A stretch of DNA of 36,357 nt from Muribaculaceae bacterium (GCA_029060725.1 JAIDTL010000068.1:1-36357), one strand, 5' to 3'; numbered from the stretch's first letter, positions 8,588 through 17,575 are shown. Made by a program: numbers and translations. Notes: generated from the sequence alone by a model not told the origin.

Positions 8588-8622
8588 TTTATCGTTTATC
8601 GTTGATCGTTTATCGTTGATCG
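8588..8622. repeat. 7-bp tandem array (TTTATCG) at the Sel1 gene 3' end
   Basis: Five 7-bp units alternate between TTTATCG and TTGATCG. The array lies 22 bp upstream of the pectate lyase ATG and also encodes the last residues of the preceding Sel1 protein (STINDQR and its stop), so it straddles a gene end. Confidence 0.85.
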
Positions 8623-9297
8623 TTGGTACCAGAATTGCGGAGTGAGCATCAAGTCGGCAAATTCCGGAAGACCCATGCCCTGAGGAACATTCCTGTCACA
8701 TTCCGGCAAGAGTGCATCGCATTGCGTGGCAATCTCCTCAAGCGGAAGATAAGAGAAAGAATCCGGATAGATCTCAAGTTGCTGAGCCACTGTCATCGCA
8801 GCTTTCTCATCACCGAAAAGAGCCCCTCTTAGAAGCATATCCTCGCCTCGCTTTGAGTCGTATGGAAGTCCACGTCCCATAAGCATCGCTGTCCCAGCAA
8901 GAGAGGATGCTTTTGCCATCCGTTCTTTGTCAGGGAGTCGCCCTTCGAGCACTTCTTCTTGATTATTTAGGATGAGTTCCATATAATTTAACGCTGCAGC
9001 GGCTAAGCCTTGGTCGGCTGCACGCTCATACCATCGGAAAGCACCTTTCAGATCCTTCTCGACAAACTCTCCATGTTGCATAAGCCAACCAATATTGTTG
9101 GCTGCTTTAGCATCTCCCTCCCAAGCAGCCGAGACCATCATATCGTAGCCCCGCTGGCGGTCGTCGGGCAAAGAGTCGCGAATGAATAGCCTATAACCAT
9201 CCATCGCTAACTCTGCCACATCCCCTGGAGATGAAGCATGCAATGAGCCATATAAAGCCATCGACAGACCTAATATAATCAACCGAATCACTTTCAT
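8596..9297 (-). CDS. Sel1/TPR-like repeat exported protein
   Basis: A 233-residue protein with an N-terminal signal peptide (about 1-21) and at least two Sel1-like repeats (about 48-110, AANNIGWLMQHGEFVEKDLKGAFRWYERAADQGLAAAA being split over two helices; more at about 130-170). Such repeats form helical scaffolds for protein-protein contacts, and this one would be periplasmic. The final residues are encoded by a 7-bp tandem array and so are probably not conserved. A promoter box ends 4 bp before the ATG. The pectate lyase and WYL genes follow at 29 and 10 bp, suggesting one operon. Confidence 0.8.
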   Translation of the reverse strand: MKVIRLIILGLSMALYGSLHASSPGDVAELAMDGYRLFIRDSLPDDRQRGYDMMVSAAWEGDAKAANNIGWLMQHGEFVEKDLKGAFRWYERAADQGLAAAALNYMELILNNQEEVLEGRLPDKERMAKASSLAGTAMLMGRGLPYDSKRGEDMLLRGALFGDEKAAMTVAQQLEIYPDSFSYLPLEEIATQCDALLPECDRNVPQGMGLPEFADLMLTPQFWYQRSTINDQR

Positions 9298-9301
9298 ACT
9301 G

Positions 9302-9332
9302 CAAAAATAGTGAAAATTCTCTTATTAGCCAA
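9302..9332 (-). promoter_or_regulatory. Promoter predicting a leaderless Sel1 mRNA
   Basis: On the minus strand a TTG (9332-9330), a 20-bp spacer and TATTTTTG (9309-9302) form a -33/-7 pair. The box is followed directly by CAGT and then the ATG, so transcription should start at or next to the start codon. Confidence 0.65.
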
Positions 9333-9381
9333 TTCATTTAGTATATTTGCCGACACATTTAAGCAATGGTAAGATTTCATT

Positions 9382-12300
9382 TTAGAAAAATAGCCATTTC
9401 TTCCGCTTCTTTTTATCCTTTTTCTTAGATTTATCTCCGTCTTTCTTGGCATTTGATTTGTTGCCCAAAGCTTTCGGCTCTTTTTCAAAGGCATCGGGTT
9501 GGAGCAGTCCTTCCTTTATCAGAAGTAGTGAATCTTTGGCACTTAGATCGTGGTCAGGCAGGGCCTCAAATCCGGCAGGTTGAGCTATCTGGAGTTTTGC
9601 AAACTGAGAATTCCTCACGCCTCTCTTGAAGACGCTTTCGATCTGGTCGAGCAGGTTGATTCTTGCATTATTCACGACATTGACACTCTCAATCGCAGTG
9701 TTTTCATCAAATTTTGCCCCGCCAAAGCGCACCTTATATTTCTTGGGATTCCCCTTTATTGTAATGCCAAATTTAAATGGAATAGGAGATTTCAATACCG
9801 CGAGGTGATAGTTGAAATCCATATCAATATTGTTTGACCCATACACGCCAAGTCGGTATCTGTCAATATTGAAGGCAAACGGATAGACACGCATAAGCCC
9901 ATCAGACACTGTCATTTCAACGTTAAGGCTATGTATGGTATTGTCTGACTTATCTTTGAATCCAAGCCATTTGCCTAAAGTCCGGTATTTTTTCGGGTCG
10001 ATAAAAGCAAGATTATCACCCTGTATACGGATAGCAGCATTCAGGCTGCTAAGGTCGATGTTCATTCCCGAATCAATTCTGCAAGTCGCAGCAATATCAG
10101 CCCCAATCATGCCGGAGAAATCATGCATCAATGGAGTGATGGAATCAATGGCAGGCACAAGCTTTACAAACTTGGCGATATTGAAGTCTTCGACATCAAG
10201 CCCGAAGCCAAAACTCATCCTGTCTAATTTGGGAGCAGAATAAAGTGCAGATAAGGAGATGTTGCCGGCTTCAGAATCAGCTTTCATTTTATTGAGGCTG
10301 ACTCCACCGTCATAAATTAGTAAATCCCCACCCATATTTTGCATATCGACATCGCTATAAAGCAAGTGATTTGCCTTTATCTTCAGATTTGCATCAATAT
10401 TGACCGGTATGAGCACGGGAGCGGATCGTCCGGGTCCTTTTTTTGACAATGCATCGAGTCTTTCCTGCAATGTAGCATCATCAGGAGTATCCATCTTCAC
10501 TTTTTCCCCGTGTCCTTTGTCAGACATATATGAAGCACCGGTGAAAATTGAAGCTGATAATTCATTGATATCAATAATATCGCTCAATATTGAGAAATTC
10601 CCTTTGAGGTTATTATCAGTCTTTGAAGTCATGGCGCGACGCACGTTGCTGATCAATCCCGACATGGTGATGTCTGACCGTCCTGCACGCAAAGAAATGT
10701 TGGAAATATTGACGGTGTCGTTGCTGAAGGTAAGCGCTACTGTCGAGATGTGGGTATGTAGAGGGAAAAGGGGAGTTAGAAGGCGGGCATTGTTTGTATT
10801 GACCGAACCCTGCAACTTCCATTCATTAAGGAATCGGCTGAATTGCTTGGTAAGGTTCCAGACCAACAATTCCTCATCCTGAGCACCTATTTCGCCATAG
10901 ACTCTCTTGATTTTTTTCCTGTGGGTGCGTTTGTAATAGACGTATTTATATACGTCTTTGGGAGCGATATAAGAATATTCCCGATATTTTTCCTTCTTCT
11001 TTTCTGAATGCTTTGCTACTGATTTAGAAGCCATCTTATAGAGGGAAGCCTTCACTTTTGTATCTTTAATAAGCACCCGATCTGCCAGCGAACCTGCCGA
11101 TACATTTCCAATCTTGAGGTCGGCTAATATTTTCGGGGATGTTCCCTTTTGCTTCAGACCCTTAAGGCTAACTTGTCCTCCGATATTGCGGATGCGTGCA
11201 CCGGCACTGTCTGTGAGGGAGATAATATTAAATCGCCCCACTTTAAGATTACCCTTGACAGGCATCATTAGCGTGGTGTCGCGTTTAAGCCCCGAATCCT
11301 CTACTCCCGCATCCAGACTTATCGCCCCCAATGCCAAATCAACGCCGCTGACAAGGATTGTGGCTGTATCCACATCGACTTTTGCTTTCAACAGCGGCAT
11401 ATTGTCGACTATTCTTTTGGAGTCTAATTCTATCTTTGCTTTCCCTACCTCTACCATCTTGCTTGTGTCGGAGGAAAGGAAGTAGACGTCTTGTGCAGTC
11501 AAAGACCCATCAGCCACAAGACGGTGCAGTTTCTCAGGGACAAACATCGACAAGCTTCCTTTTGCCTTCAAGTCAGCTGCGATCTTACCTGCAAGATATC
11601 CCGGGATATGTTCCAATGCAATTGGCGGAAGATCCCTGAAATCGACATTGCCCTTCAAATTGGCATCAAACGAAAGATCAGAAACAGGCGTGGAAATAAA
11701 AGCCGATGCCTCAAGTTGAGTTCCGGGTCCCGCCACAATAAAGCGCCTCAACTCCACTACTGTCTTATCCAAAAGATTAGTCTCAGTTTTGGCTGTCACT
11801 TGTAGCCCCAAATCTTTCAACCGAGCTTTCCCATAATTAAGATAAGAAGGAGACATGTCTATATTGACTGTTGCCGCCGGGATAGTATCGGTGGCAAGGT
11901 TCATAGGTGCAGTAAGTTCAAAATGTCCGCTTATCATTGCGTCTGTTGAGAAATAAGGGGCATATAGTCGGTGTTCCTGGCGGATGGAGTCCGGTAGCAA
12001 CGAAAGCAAATCAGTCACAGCCACAGGCCTCAAATCTACGACACCTTTCCTCGCTATCGGGCTCTCTGTCAAGTCTATTTCTCCAGACACGACAGCCCTA
12101 AGGAAGGCCCCCCGAAGTTCCATCTCATCCATTGCTACGAGACCTGGTTCGGCAGGATTCCAATATACTTTGCCATTGACTCCAAATTCTATCTCGTCAA
12201 GATTTGTAATCAAAGTAGCTTTTGGAGAAGTGACGTTGCCGTTGATTTTGAGTCTGTAGGTAGGTTGTTCGTCTCCTTCTACGGCGGCATCTGTAAGCAA

Positions 12301-12912
12301 GAGCACAGAAGCTGAAGTGGAATCAGCAGCATTATAGAATCTTATTTCTTTGGGCTGCTCAAGAGAGAATCGATCTATCCTGAATCCGGGCATCTTGCTT
12401 TTTTTCTGCTCTACAGAGTCGTTTGAAAGCGACAAGATACTATAATTAGCTTTACCATTATGGGCTATGACCAGGTTGACTCCTAATCCACGAAGCACTA
12501 CATTATGGAGTGCCAATTCATTATCCACAATGAGTCGCTTAAGATTGATAGAGCCTGCCAGATATTCGAGCTTCACAAGGGAATCTGCATAATTAGGGAG
12601 CAACCCTCGCTCTTCAATGGGCAGAGAGTCAAATGCATGGGAGATAACGGAAAGCTCTTTCATTTCCACTCCTAAAATAGGGAAATGAGGGTTGAATGCC
12701 AGTCTTAGATCTCCGATTTCTACGTGCCCGTCTACATAGTCGTTGGCAATTTCCTCTACCATGCTGGAAAGCTTGTCGGAGTCAAGGAATTTCACAGCGC
12801 ATAATAGAAGGATACACCCGATAGCCATAACGAAAAAGAGTGTCCAGACGCTCACCTTGAGTATCTTCACGAAAAGATTACCTTTCTTGCTCTTGCTATC
12901 GCTCTCATCCAT
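9382..12912 (-). CDS. AsmA-like large envelope protein
   Basis: A 1176-residue protein with one N-terminal membrane segment (about residues 17-37) followed by the AsmA-type start (IANDYVDGHVEIGDLRLAFNPHFPILGVEMKEL). Long beta-rich repeats follow, consistent with the bridge-like repeating-beta-groove fold of AsmA/TamB/YhdP proteins, which are thought to carry phospholipids between membranes. A C-terminal AsmA region (FIDPKKYRTLGKWLGFK, then VYPFAFNIDRYRLGVYGSNNID) is present. Residues about 624-677 form a Lys/Arg/Tyr-rich insertion, and the protein ends in a very basic tail (KKKDKKKRKKWLFF). It has its own promoter upstream and appears monocistronic. Confidence 0.87.
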   Translation of the reverse strand: MDESDSKSKKGNLFVKILKVSVWTLFFVMAIGCILLLCAVKFLDSDKLSSMVEEIANDYVDGHVEIGDLRLAFNPHFPILGVEMKELSVISHAFDSLPIEERGLLPNYADSLVKLEYLAGSINLKRLIVDNELALHNVVLRGLGVNLVIAHNGKANYSILSLSNDSVEQKKSKMPGFRIDRFSLEQPKEIRFYNAADSTSASVLLLTDAAVEGDEQPTYRLKINGNVTSPKATLITNLDEIEFGVNGKVYWNPAEPGLVAMDEMELRGAFLRAVVSGEIDLTESPIARKGVVDLRPVAVTDLLSLLPDSIRQEHRLYAPYFSTDAMISGHFELTAPMNLATDTIPAATVNIDMSPSYLNYGKARLKDLGLQVTAKTETNLLDKTVVELRRFIVAGPGTQLEASAFISTPVSDLSFDANLKGNVDFRDLPPIALEHIPGYLAGKIAADLKAKGSLSMFVPEKLHRLVADGSLTAQDVYFLSSDTSKMVEVGKAKIELDSKRIVDNMPLLKAKVDVDTATILVSGVDLALGAISLDAGVEDSGLKRDTTLMMPVKGNLKVGRFNIISLTDSAGARIRNIGGQVSLKGLKQKGTSPKILADLKIGNVSAGSLADRVLIKDTKVKASLYKMASKSVAKHSEKKKEKYREYSYIAPKDVYKYVYYKRTHRKKIKRVYGEIGAQDEELLVWNLTKQFSRFLNEWKLQGSVNTNNARLLTPLFPLHTHISTVALTFSNDTVNISNISLRAGRSDITMSGLISNVRRAMTSKTDNNLKGNFSILSDIIDINELSASIFTGASYMSDKGHGEKVKMDTPDDATLQERLDALSKKGPGRSAPVLIPVNIDANLKIKANHLLYSDVDMQNMGGDLLIYDGGVSLNKMKADSEAGNISLSALYSAPKLDRMSFGFGLDVEDFNIAKFVKLVPAIDSITPLMHDFSGMIGADIAATCRIDSGMNIDLSSLNAAIRIQGDNLAFIDPKKYRTLGKWLGFKDKSDNTIHSLNVEMTVSDGLMRVYPFAFNIDRYRLGVYGSNNIDMDFNYHLAVLKSPIPFKFGITIKGNPKKYKVRFGGAKFDENTAIESVNVVNNARINLLDQIESVFKRGVRNSQFAKLQIAQPAGFEALPDHDLSAKDSLLLIKEGLLQPDAFEKEPKALGNKSNAKKDGDKSKKKDKKKRKKWLFF

Positions 12913-12933
12913 GGCTCATTTTACAATATTTTA

Positions 12934-12964
12934 CAAAATTACAAAACACAATCGAAATCTGCAA
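12934..12964 (-). promoter_or_regulatory. Promoter of the AsmA-like gene
   Basis: On the minus strand TTG (12964-12962), a 20-bp spacer and TAATTTTG (12941-12934) match the Bacteroidetes -33/-7 consensus. The ATG at 12912 is 21 bp past the box, giving a leader of roughly 15 nt. Confidence 0.72.
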
Positions 12965-13253
12965 GTGTGAAATCAACGTTTTTTCTAAAAAAATAATGAT
13001 AATTTACAAACCATACAATTATCAAAATGTTATAGTATCAAATCAGAAAGAGATTTGTCCTCTTTTATTCATGCCTAAGCCGTCGAGCATCGAAGCAATA
13101 AGATTCCGATTTCTCACGCATGCGTATTGGAGCGTATAACATATATAGAGTGTTTCAACTTTCGCTCGCTCTCCTTTGATGTAAAAACTATAAAAGATCC
13201 CCTTCGAGCAGAGCGTAGCGAAAATAAGTAAAATTATCAAAATCTTAATTGCT
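12965..13253 (+). promoter_or_regulatory. Intergenic region upstream of gadB, no canonical promoter seen
   Basis: The divergent AsmA/gadB spacer is 341 bp in all (12913-13253). Beyond the AsmA promoter I see no TAnnTTTG box facing gadB. A 12-bp direct repeat AATTATCAAAAT occurs at 13017-13028 and again at 13232-13243, just before the gadB ATG, bracketing a segment of higher GC content. A 65-codon minus-strand frame at 13043-13240 has no recognisable features and I do not call it a gene. Confidence 0.5.
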
Positions 13254-14681
13254 ATGAACGATGCAAATTATCGCTTCGGCGATGCTAAGAGCGAGGCTTT
13301 TGGCACAGATGCAATGCTTAAACAAGCACCAGTAGAAAAAATTCCTGACGGACCAACAATTCCTGAAGTTGCTTACGAGATGGTGAAGGATGAGACTTTC
13401 GCACAGACTCAACCCCGTCTTAATCTCGCAACGTTCGTCACCACCTACATGGATGACTATGCCACCAAGCTTATGAATGAGGCTATCAACATCAACTATA
13501 TTGATGAGACTGAGTATCCGCGTGTAGCAGTGATGTGCCAGAAGTGTATTAACATTGTAGCCAACCTTTGGAACACCCCTGAGACCAACAAGTGGAAGGC
13601 AGGCGCTCTTGCCATTGGCTCTTCTGAAGCTTGTATGCTGGGTGCTCTCGCAGCCCTCAAGAGATGGAAAGATCGCCGTAAGAAAGCAGGCAAACCTTAC
13701 GACAAGCCAAATCTTGTAATGTCTACCGGTTATCAGGTAGTCTGGGAAAAATTCTGTAATTTCTGGGACGTTGAGATGCGTCTTGTGCCGCTTACCACAG
13801 AGCATCCAACACTCGACGTGGACGCAGCCATCAAGCTTTGTGATGAGAACACTATCTGTGTTGTTCCTATCCAGGGTGTAACATGGACCGGACTTAATGA
13901 TGACGTTGAGGCACTTGATGCTGCCCTCGACAAATTCAATGCAGAGACCGGCAACGAGGTATGTATCCACATCGATGCAGCTTCCGGTGGCTTTATCCTT
14001 CCGTTCCTGTTCCCAGACAAGAAATGGGATTTCCGTCTGAAATGGGTATTGAGTATAAGCACTTCGGGCCACAAGTTTGGTCTCGTATATCCGGGCCTTG
14101 GTTGGGTAGTATGGAAAGACAAGAAGTATTTGCCTGACGATATGGCGTTTACTGTAGACTATCTTGGAGCAGAAGTGACACAGGTAGGTCTTAACTATTC
14201 TCGTCCTGCAGCACAGATACTCGGTCAGTACTATCAGTTCATCCGTTTGGGATTCGAAGGATATAAGAACATCCAGTACAATTCTCTTATGGTAGCACGT
14301 TACCTTAAGGAGCAGGTAAGCGCAATGGAACCGTTTATCCCTTACGCAGATGAGGAGCTTCCTAACCCGATCTTCGTATGGCGTATGAAGCCTGAGTTCC
14401 AAGCCACTGCCAAATGGACACTCTATGACCTCCAGGATAAGCTTGCTCAGAAAGGTTGGATGGTGCCGGCTTACGCAATGCCTAAGAATATTGAGGATAT
14501 GATCGTCATGCGTGTGCTCTGCAAGCAAGGATTCAGCCGCGATATGGCCGACCAACTTCTTTCTGACATCCAGTTTGCTGTAAATGAGCTTAACCAGCTC
14601 CAATATCCTACTACAACGCGAATTGCGATGGAGAAGAATATTCCTTTGAAGAACTCAATGTTTAACCATACGGGAAAATGA
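13254..14681 (+). CDS. gadB: Glutamate decarboxylase
   Basis: A 475-residue PLP enzyme that converts glutamate to GABA and CO2, consuming a cytoplasmic proton. The PLP lysine is K274 in SISTSGHKFG, equivalent to K276 of E. coli GadB. Other family blocks are HIDAASGGFILPF, VDYLGAEVTQVGLNYSRPAAQ and the C-terminal NSMFNHTGK, whose His corresponds to the active-site-closing His465 of the E. coli enzyme, so pH-dependent gating may be kept. It heads a plus-strand series with glutaminase and the GABA antiporter, the standard glutamate/glutamine acid-resistance set. A long open frame on the opposite strand (13245-14603) is a shadow. Confidence 0.96.
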   Translation: MNDANYRFGDAKSEAFGTDAMLKQAPVEKIPDGPTIPEVAYEMVKDETFAQTQPRLNLATFVTTYMDDYATKLMNEAININYIDETEYPRVAVMCQKCINIVANLWNTPETNKWKAGALAIGSSEACMLGALAALKRWKDRRKKAGKPYDKPNLVMSTGYQVVWEKFCNFWDVEMRLVPLTTEHPTLDVDAAIKLCDENTICVVPIQGVTWTGLNDDVEALDAALDKFNAETGNEVCIHIDAASGGFILPFLFPDKKWDFRLKWVLSISTSGHKFGLVYPGLGWVVWKDKKYLPDDMAFTVDYLGAEVTQVGLNYSRPAAQILGQYYQFIRLGFEGYKNIQYNSLMVARYLKEQVSAMEPFIPYADEELPNPIFVWRMKPEFQATAKWTLYDLQDKLAQKGWMVPAYAMPKNIEDMIVMRVLCKQGFSRDMADQLLSDIQFAVNELNQLQYPTTTRIAMEKNIPLKNSMFNHTGK

Positions 14682-14732
14682 GTTGTGGAGTTGTGATAAG
14701 ACAATCCACATGAATAAATTATAAAAATCTTA

Positions 14733-14778
14733 GAATCAGCGGCCGGGGGCCATTGAAGTTGGTGCCCGCCGCCGATTC
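14733..14778 (+). terminator. Large GC-rich stem-loop between gadB and glsA
   Basis: GAATC at 14733-14737 pairs with GATTC at 14774-14778, and the inner arms GCGGCCGGGGGCCA and TGGTGCCCGCCGC pair imperfectly. The element is far more GC-rich than the spacer around it. It has no T-run, so it may limit read-through or define mRNA ends rather than stop transcription fully. Confidence 0.65.
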
Positions 14779-14795
14779 ATACCTTATTCGATACT

Positions 14796-15761
14796 ATGGA
14801 AAAGACAATTACGAAAGCCCAAATCAAGCAAGCCGCACAGGAGGCATACGAGGCTTCAAAGGATATAAAGGGTGGTATTAATGCACACTATATCCCATAC
14901 CTCGCAAACATTAATCCTGACCTCTTTGGAGTGAGCGTTACGCTTACGGACGGAACTTGCTACAATTTTGGCGATACAGAATATAAGTTTGGCATTGAAT
15001 CAGTCTCGAAAGTGCCGACAGCAATCCTTGCAATGATCCAACACACTCCGGCAGGAGTATTGAAGCAGATAGGTGCAGATGCCACAGGACTTCCGTTTAA
15101 CTCAATCTTTGCAATCCTTCTGGAGAATGATCACCCTTCCACTCCATTAGTGAATGCCGGTGCAATCACAGCGTGCTCTATGGTAGCGCCTCAGGGAGAC
15201 TCTGAAGACAAGTGGAAAGCGATAACCAAAAATATCACAGAACTTTGCGGTTCGGCTCCGGAACTTATTGATGAGCTTTACGAAAGCGAGACTGCCACAA
15301 ACTTCAACAATCGTTCGATAGCATGGTTGCTTAAGAATTACAACCGTATTTATGACGATGTAGACATGAGCCTCGACCTATACACACGTCAATGCTCCCT
15401 CGGCATCACATCATCGCAGTTGGCAATAATGGGCTCTACAATCGCCAACGGTGGTTTGAATCCGGTGACCAAGAAGCAGGTGTTTGACCCCGAGATCTCA
15501 CCAAAGATCACTACAATGATAGCAAGCGTCGGATTCTATCAGCATACGGGCGACTGGCTCTATACATCGGGAATTCCCGCTAAGACCGGTGTCGGTGGCG
15601 GAGTGATGGGAGTGATGCCCGGACTCTTCGGAATAGCAGCATTTGCGCCACCCCTTGACGATGCCGGCAACTCAGTGAAAGCACAGGCCGCGATCAAATA
15701 TTTCATGCAGAAATTAGGACTTGGCATATTCACCGGCGACAAAGTGAGCATCGTAGATTAA
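14796..15761 (+). CDS. glsA: Glutaminase A
   Basis: A 321-residue serine-dependent glutaminase of the beta-lactamase-like fold, hydrolysing glutamine to glutamate and ammonia. The SxxK catalytic pair is S69 and K72 in GIESVSKVP, and further family blocks are VNAGAI (near 118), YNRIYDDVDMSLDLYTRQCS and AKTGVGGGVMGVMPG. Length is usual for the family (about 310). Ammonia released here binds a proton, so the enzyme itself supports acid resistance as well as feeding GadB. It lies 114 bp after gadB and 94 bp before gadC on the same strand. Confidence 0.96.
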   Translation: MEKTITKAQIKQAAQEAYEASKDIKGGINAHYIPYLANINPDLFGVSVTLTDGTCYNFGDTEYKFGIESVSKVPTAILAMIQHTPAGVLKQIGADATGLPFNSIFAILLENDHPSTPLVNAGAITACSMVAPQGDSEDKWKAITKNITELCGSAPELIDELYESETATNFNNRSIAWLLKNYNRIYDDVDMSLDLYTRQCSLGITSSQLAIMGSTIANGGLNPVTKKQVFDPEISPKITTMIASVGFYQHTGDWLYTSGIPAKTGVGGGVMGVMPGLFGIAAFAPPLDDAGNSVKAQAAIKYFMQKLGLGIFTGDKVSIVD

Positions 15762-15764
15762 TTT

Positions 15765-15814
15765 ATCAAGATAAATCATGATAGATCATGTTATATCCTG
15801 ATAAATCCCGAGAT
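15765..15814. repeat. Degenerate 10-bp tandem array between glsA and gadC
   Basis: Five 10-bp units each begin with ATC: ATCAAGATAA, ATCATGATAG, ATCATGTTAT, ATCCTGATAA and ATCCCGAGAT. The array begins 3 bp after the glsA stop and ends 41 bp before the gadC ATG. Confidence 0.75.
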
Positions 15815-15855
15815 TATTAAAATCAGATTTCACTAATTATTAAAACCTCATTATT

Positions 15856-17442
15856 ATGGCTACTTCAACCGGACAAAAAACAGCGACCGTGAAACAGGCC
15901 GCCAAGATGGGGGTTTTCACCCTTATCATAATGAACATTGTAGCGGTCGTTTCGCTCCGAGGTCTCCCGGCAGAGGCTGAGTATGGCGTAAGCTCCGCAT
16001 TCTACTATATATTTGCTGCGATCGTCTTTCTGATTCCCGTATCTCTCGTAGCCGCTGAGCTCGCTGCCATGTTCCCATATCAGCAGGGTGGTATGTTCCG
16101 CTGGGTAGGTGAGGCATACGGCGATAAGGTCGGATTCCTTGGAATTTGGCTGCAGTGGATCGAGAGTACCATCTGGTTTCCGACGGTATTGACTTTCGGA
16201 GCAGTGTCGCTCGCATTCATTGGCATGGACCATATATATGATGCTCACCTCGCAGCCAACAAGTATTACACTATTGCAGTGGTATTGGCAATCTACTGGA
16301 TAGCGACGTTCATCTCGCTCAAGGGCATGGGATGGGTAGGAAAAGTATCTAAGATAGGTGGTATCGTCGGTACGATTATCCCAGTTGTAATCCTCGTGGT
16401 ATGTGCAATCGTATATCTTGCTACGGGTGGCAAATCACAGATGGATTGGCACGGAAGCTTCATCCCTGATTTCTCCAACTTCAACAATATTATTCTTGCA
16501 GTCTCTATCTTCCTCTTCTATGCAGGTATGGAGATGTCTGGTATCCACGTAAGGGAAATCAAGAACCCGACAGTCAATTATCCTAAGGCAGTTATAATTG
16601 GTGCGCTTGCTACGGTAGCTATCTTTATTCTCGGCACATATTCACTCGGCGTGATCATCCCGGCTAAGGATATCAACCTCGTTCAGAGTCTTCTCGTAGG
16701 CTTTGACAACTATTTCGGAGCTCTGCATATTAAATGGTTTGCTCCAATCATCGCCATCGCACTTGCATTTGGTGTGCTTGCCGGCGTTCTGACTTGGGTG
16801 GCAGGTCCTTCTAAAGGTGTGTTTGCAGTAGGCCAGGCAGGTTACCTTCCTAAGTTCTTCCAAAAGACCAACAAGAACGGCGTGCAGAAGAATATCCTCT
16901 ACGTTCAGGGTATAGCTGTCACAGTCCTTTCATTCATTATGGTCCTCATGCCATCTGTACAGAGTTTCTATCAGATTTTGTCGCAGCTTACTTGTGTGCT
17001 TTATCTTATAGCTTACTTGCTGATGTTTGCATCTTCCATCAAGCTCCGCTACTCGATGAAGAACGCTCCTCGTCCTTATCGTCTTGGCAAGAAGGGTAAT
17101 GGCGTGATGTGGCTCATCGCCGGTGTTGGATTCCTTGGATCCGCAATTGCATTTATATTCAGTTTCTTCCCGCCGGCACAGATTCAGATGGGATCAAATG
17201 CCGTATGGTTCTCTGTTTTGATCGGTGGCACGATTATATTTGTAGTCTTGCCGTTTATCATCCTTCACTTCAAGAAACCATCATGGGATGCAATGGGAAC
17301 ATCATTCGTTCCGTTCCACTGGGATAACTCAGCCCAAGCAGCTCAGGAAAGACTTCAGGCAGCTCAAGAATTTGCTTCAGAAAATGCAGACAATCCTGAC
17401 GCAGCCAAGTTCGTGGACTACGCAAAATCTAATGATAAATGA
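15856..17442 (+). CDS. gadC: Glutamate:GABA antiporter
   Basis: A 528-residue APC-superfamily inner-membrane exchanger with about 12 membrane segments. The start LIIMNIVAVVSLRGLPAEAEYG is characteristic of GadC, as are GGMFRWVGEAYG and FLFYAGMEMSGIHVREIKNP. The C-terminal soluble tail (about 480-528), rich in Ala and Gln, corresponds to the pH-sensitive C-plug of E. coli GadC. It brings glutamate in and sends GABA out, completing the proton-consuming cycle with GadB. The gene probably belongs to one transcription unit with gadB and glsA. Confidence 0.95.
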   Translation: MATSTGQKTATVKQAAKMGVFTLIIMNIVAVVSLRGLPAEAEYGVSSAFYYIFAAIVFLIPVSLVAAELAAMFPYQQGGMFRWVGEAYGDKVGFLGIWLQWIESTIWFPTVLTFGAVSLAFIGMDHIYDAHLAANKYYTIAVVLAIYWIATFISLKGMGWVGKVSKIGGIVGTIIPVVILVVCAIVYLATGGKSQMDWHGSFIPDFSNFNNIILAVSIFLFYAGMEMSGIHVREIKNPTVNYPKAVIIGALATVAIFILGTYSLGVIIPAKDINLVQSLLVGFDNYFGALHIKWFAPIIAIALAFGVLAGVLTWVAGPSKGVFAVGQAGYLPKFFQKTNKNGVQKNILYVQGIAVTVLSFIMVLMPSVQSFYQILSQLTCVLYLIAYLLMFASSIKLRYSMKNAPRPYRLGKKGNGVMWLIAGVGFLGSAIAFIFSFFPPAQIQMGSNAVWFSVLIGGTIIFVVLPFIILHFKKPSWDAMGTSFVPFHWDNSAQAAQERLQAAQEFASENADNPDAAKFVDYAKSNDK

Positions 17443-17574
17443 TGAATTATTAATGATAAATTGATCTTACGAGACCCCGGGCTCAGTCCCGGGGGATTCT
17501 CATAAGGTGAAATTTGTCATTATATTCGTCAAGCCTTAAATCAATTAATCATTCATCATTAATAATTCATCATT
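17438..17574 (+). promoter_or_regulatory. Nested inverted repeat spanning gadC stop to MFS start
   Basis: An AT-rich arm at 17438-17465 (it includes the gadC stop) is nearly complementary to 17540-17574, next to the MFS ATG. Inside it, 17466-17506 forms a GC-rich hairpin with CCCCGGG/CCCGGGG arms extended by CTTACGAGA/TCTCATAAG. The right AT-rich arm is itself a 7-bp tandem array. The transcript could fold so that the MFS start region is paired. Confidence 0.65.
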
Positions 17575-17575
17575 A
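17548..17575. repeat. 7-bp tandem array abutting the MFS start codon
   Basis: Four 7-bp units (ATCATTC, ATCATTA, ATAATTC, ATCATTA) run directly into the ATG at 17575. The array doubles as the right arm of the inverted repeat described for this spacer. Confidence 0.7.

Noticed and set aside
9342..9349. TATATTTG on the plus strand, a possible promoter
   Set aside because: Downstream there is only a six-codon frame before the convergent AsmA-like gene; probably chance in AT-rich DNA.
13043..13240. 65-codon minus-strand frame upstream of gadB
   Set aside because: It has no homology that I recognise, no promoter box and unusual composition; more likely the gadB control region.
13245..14603. 452-codon open frame antisense to gadB
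   Set aside because: It lies wholly over a certain glutamate decarboxylase gene, its translation has no recognisable domain, and its openness follows from codon bias on the other strand.
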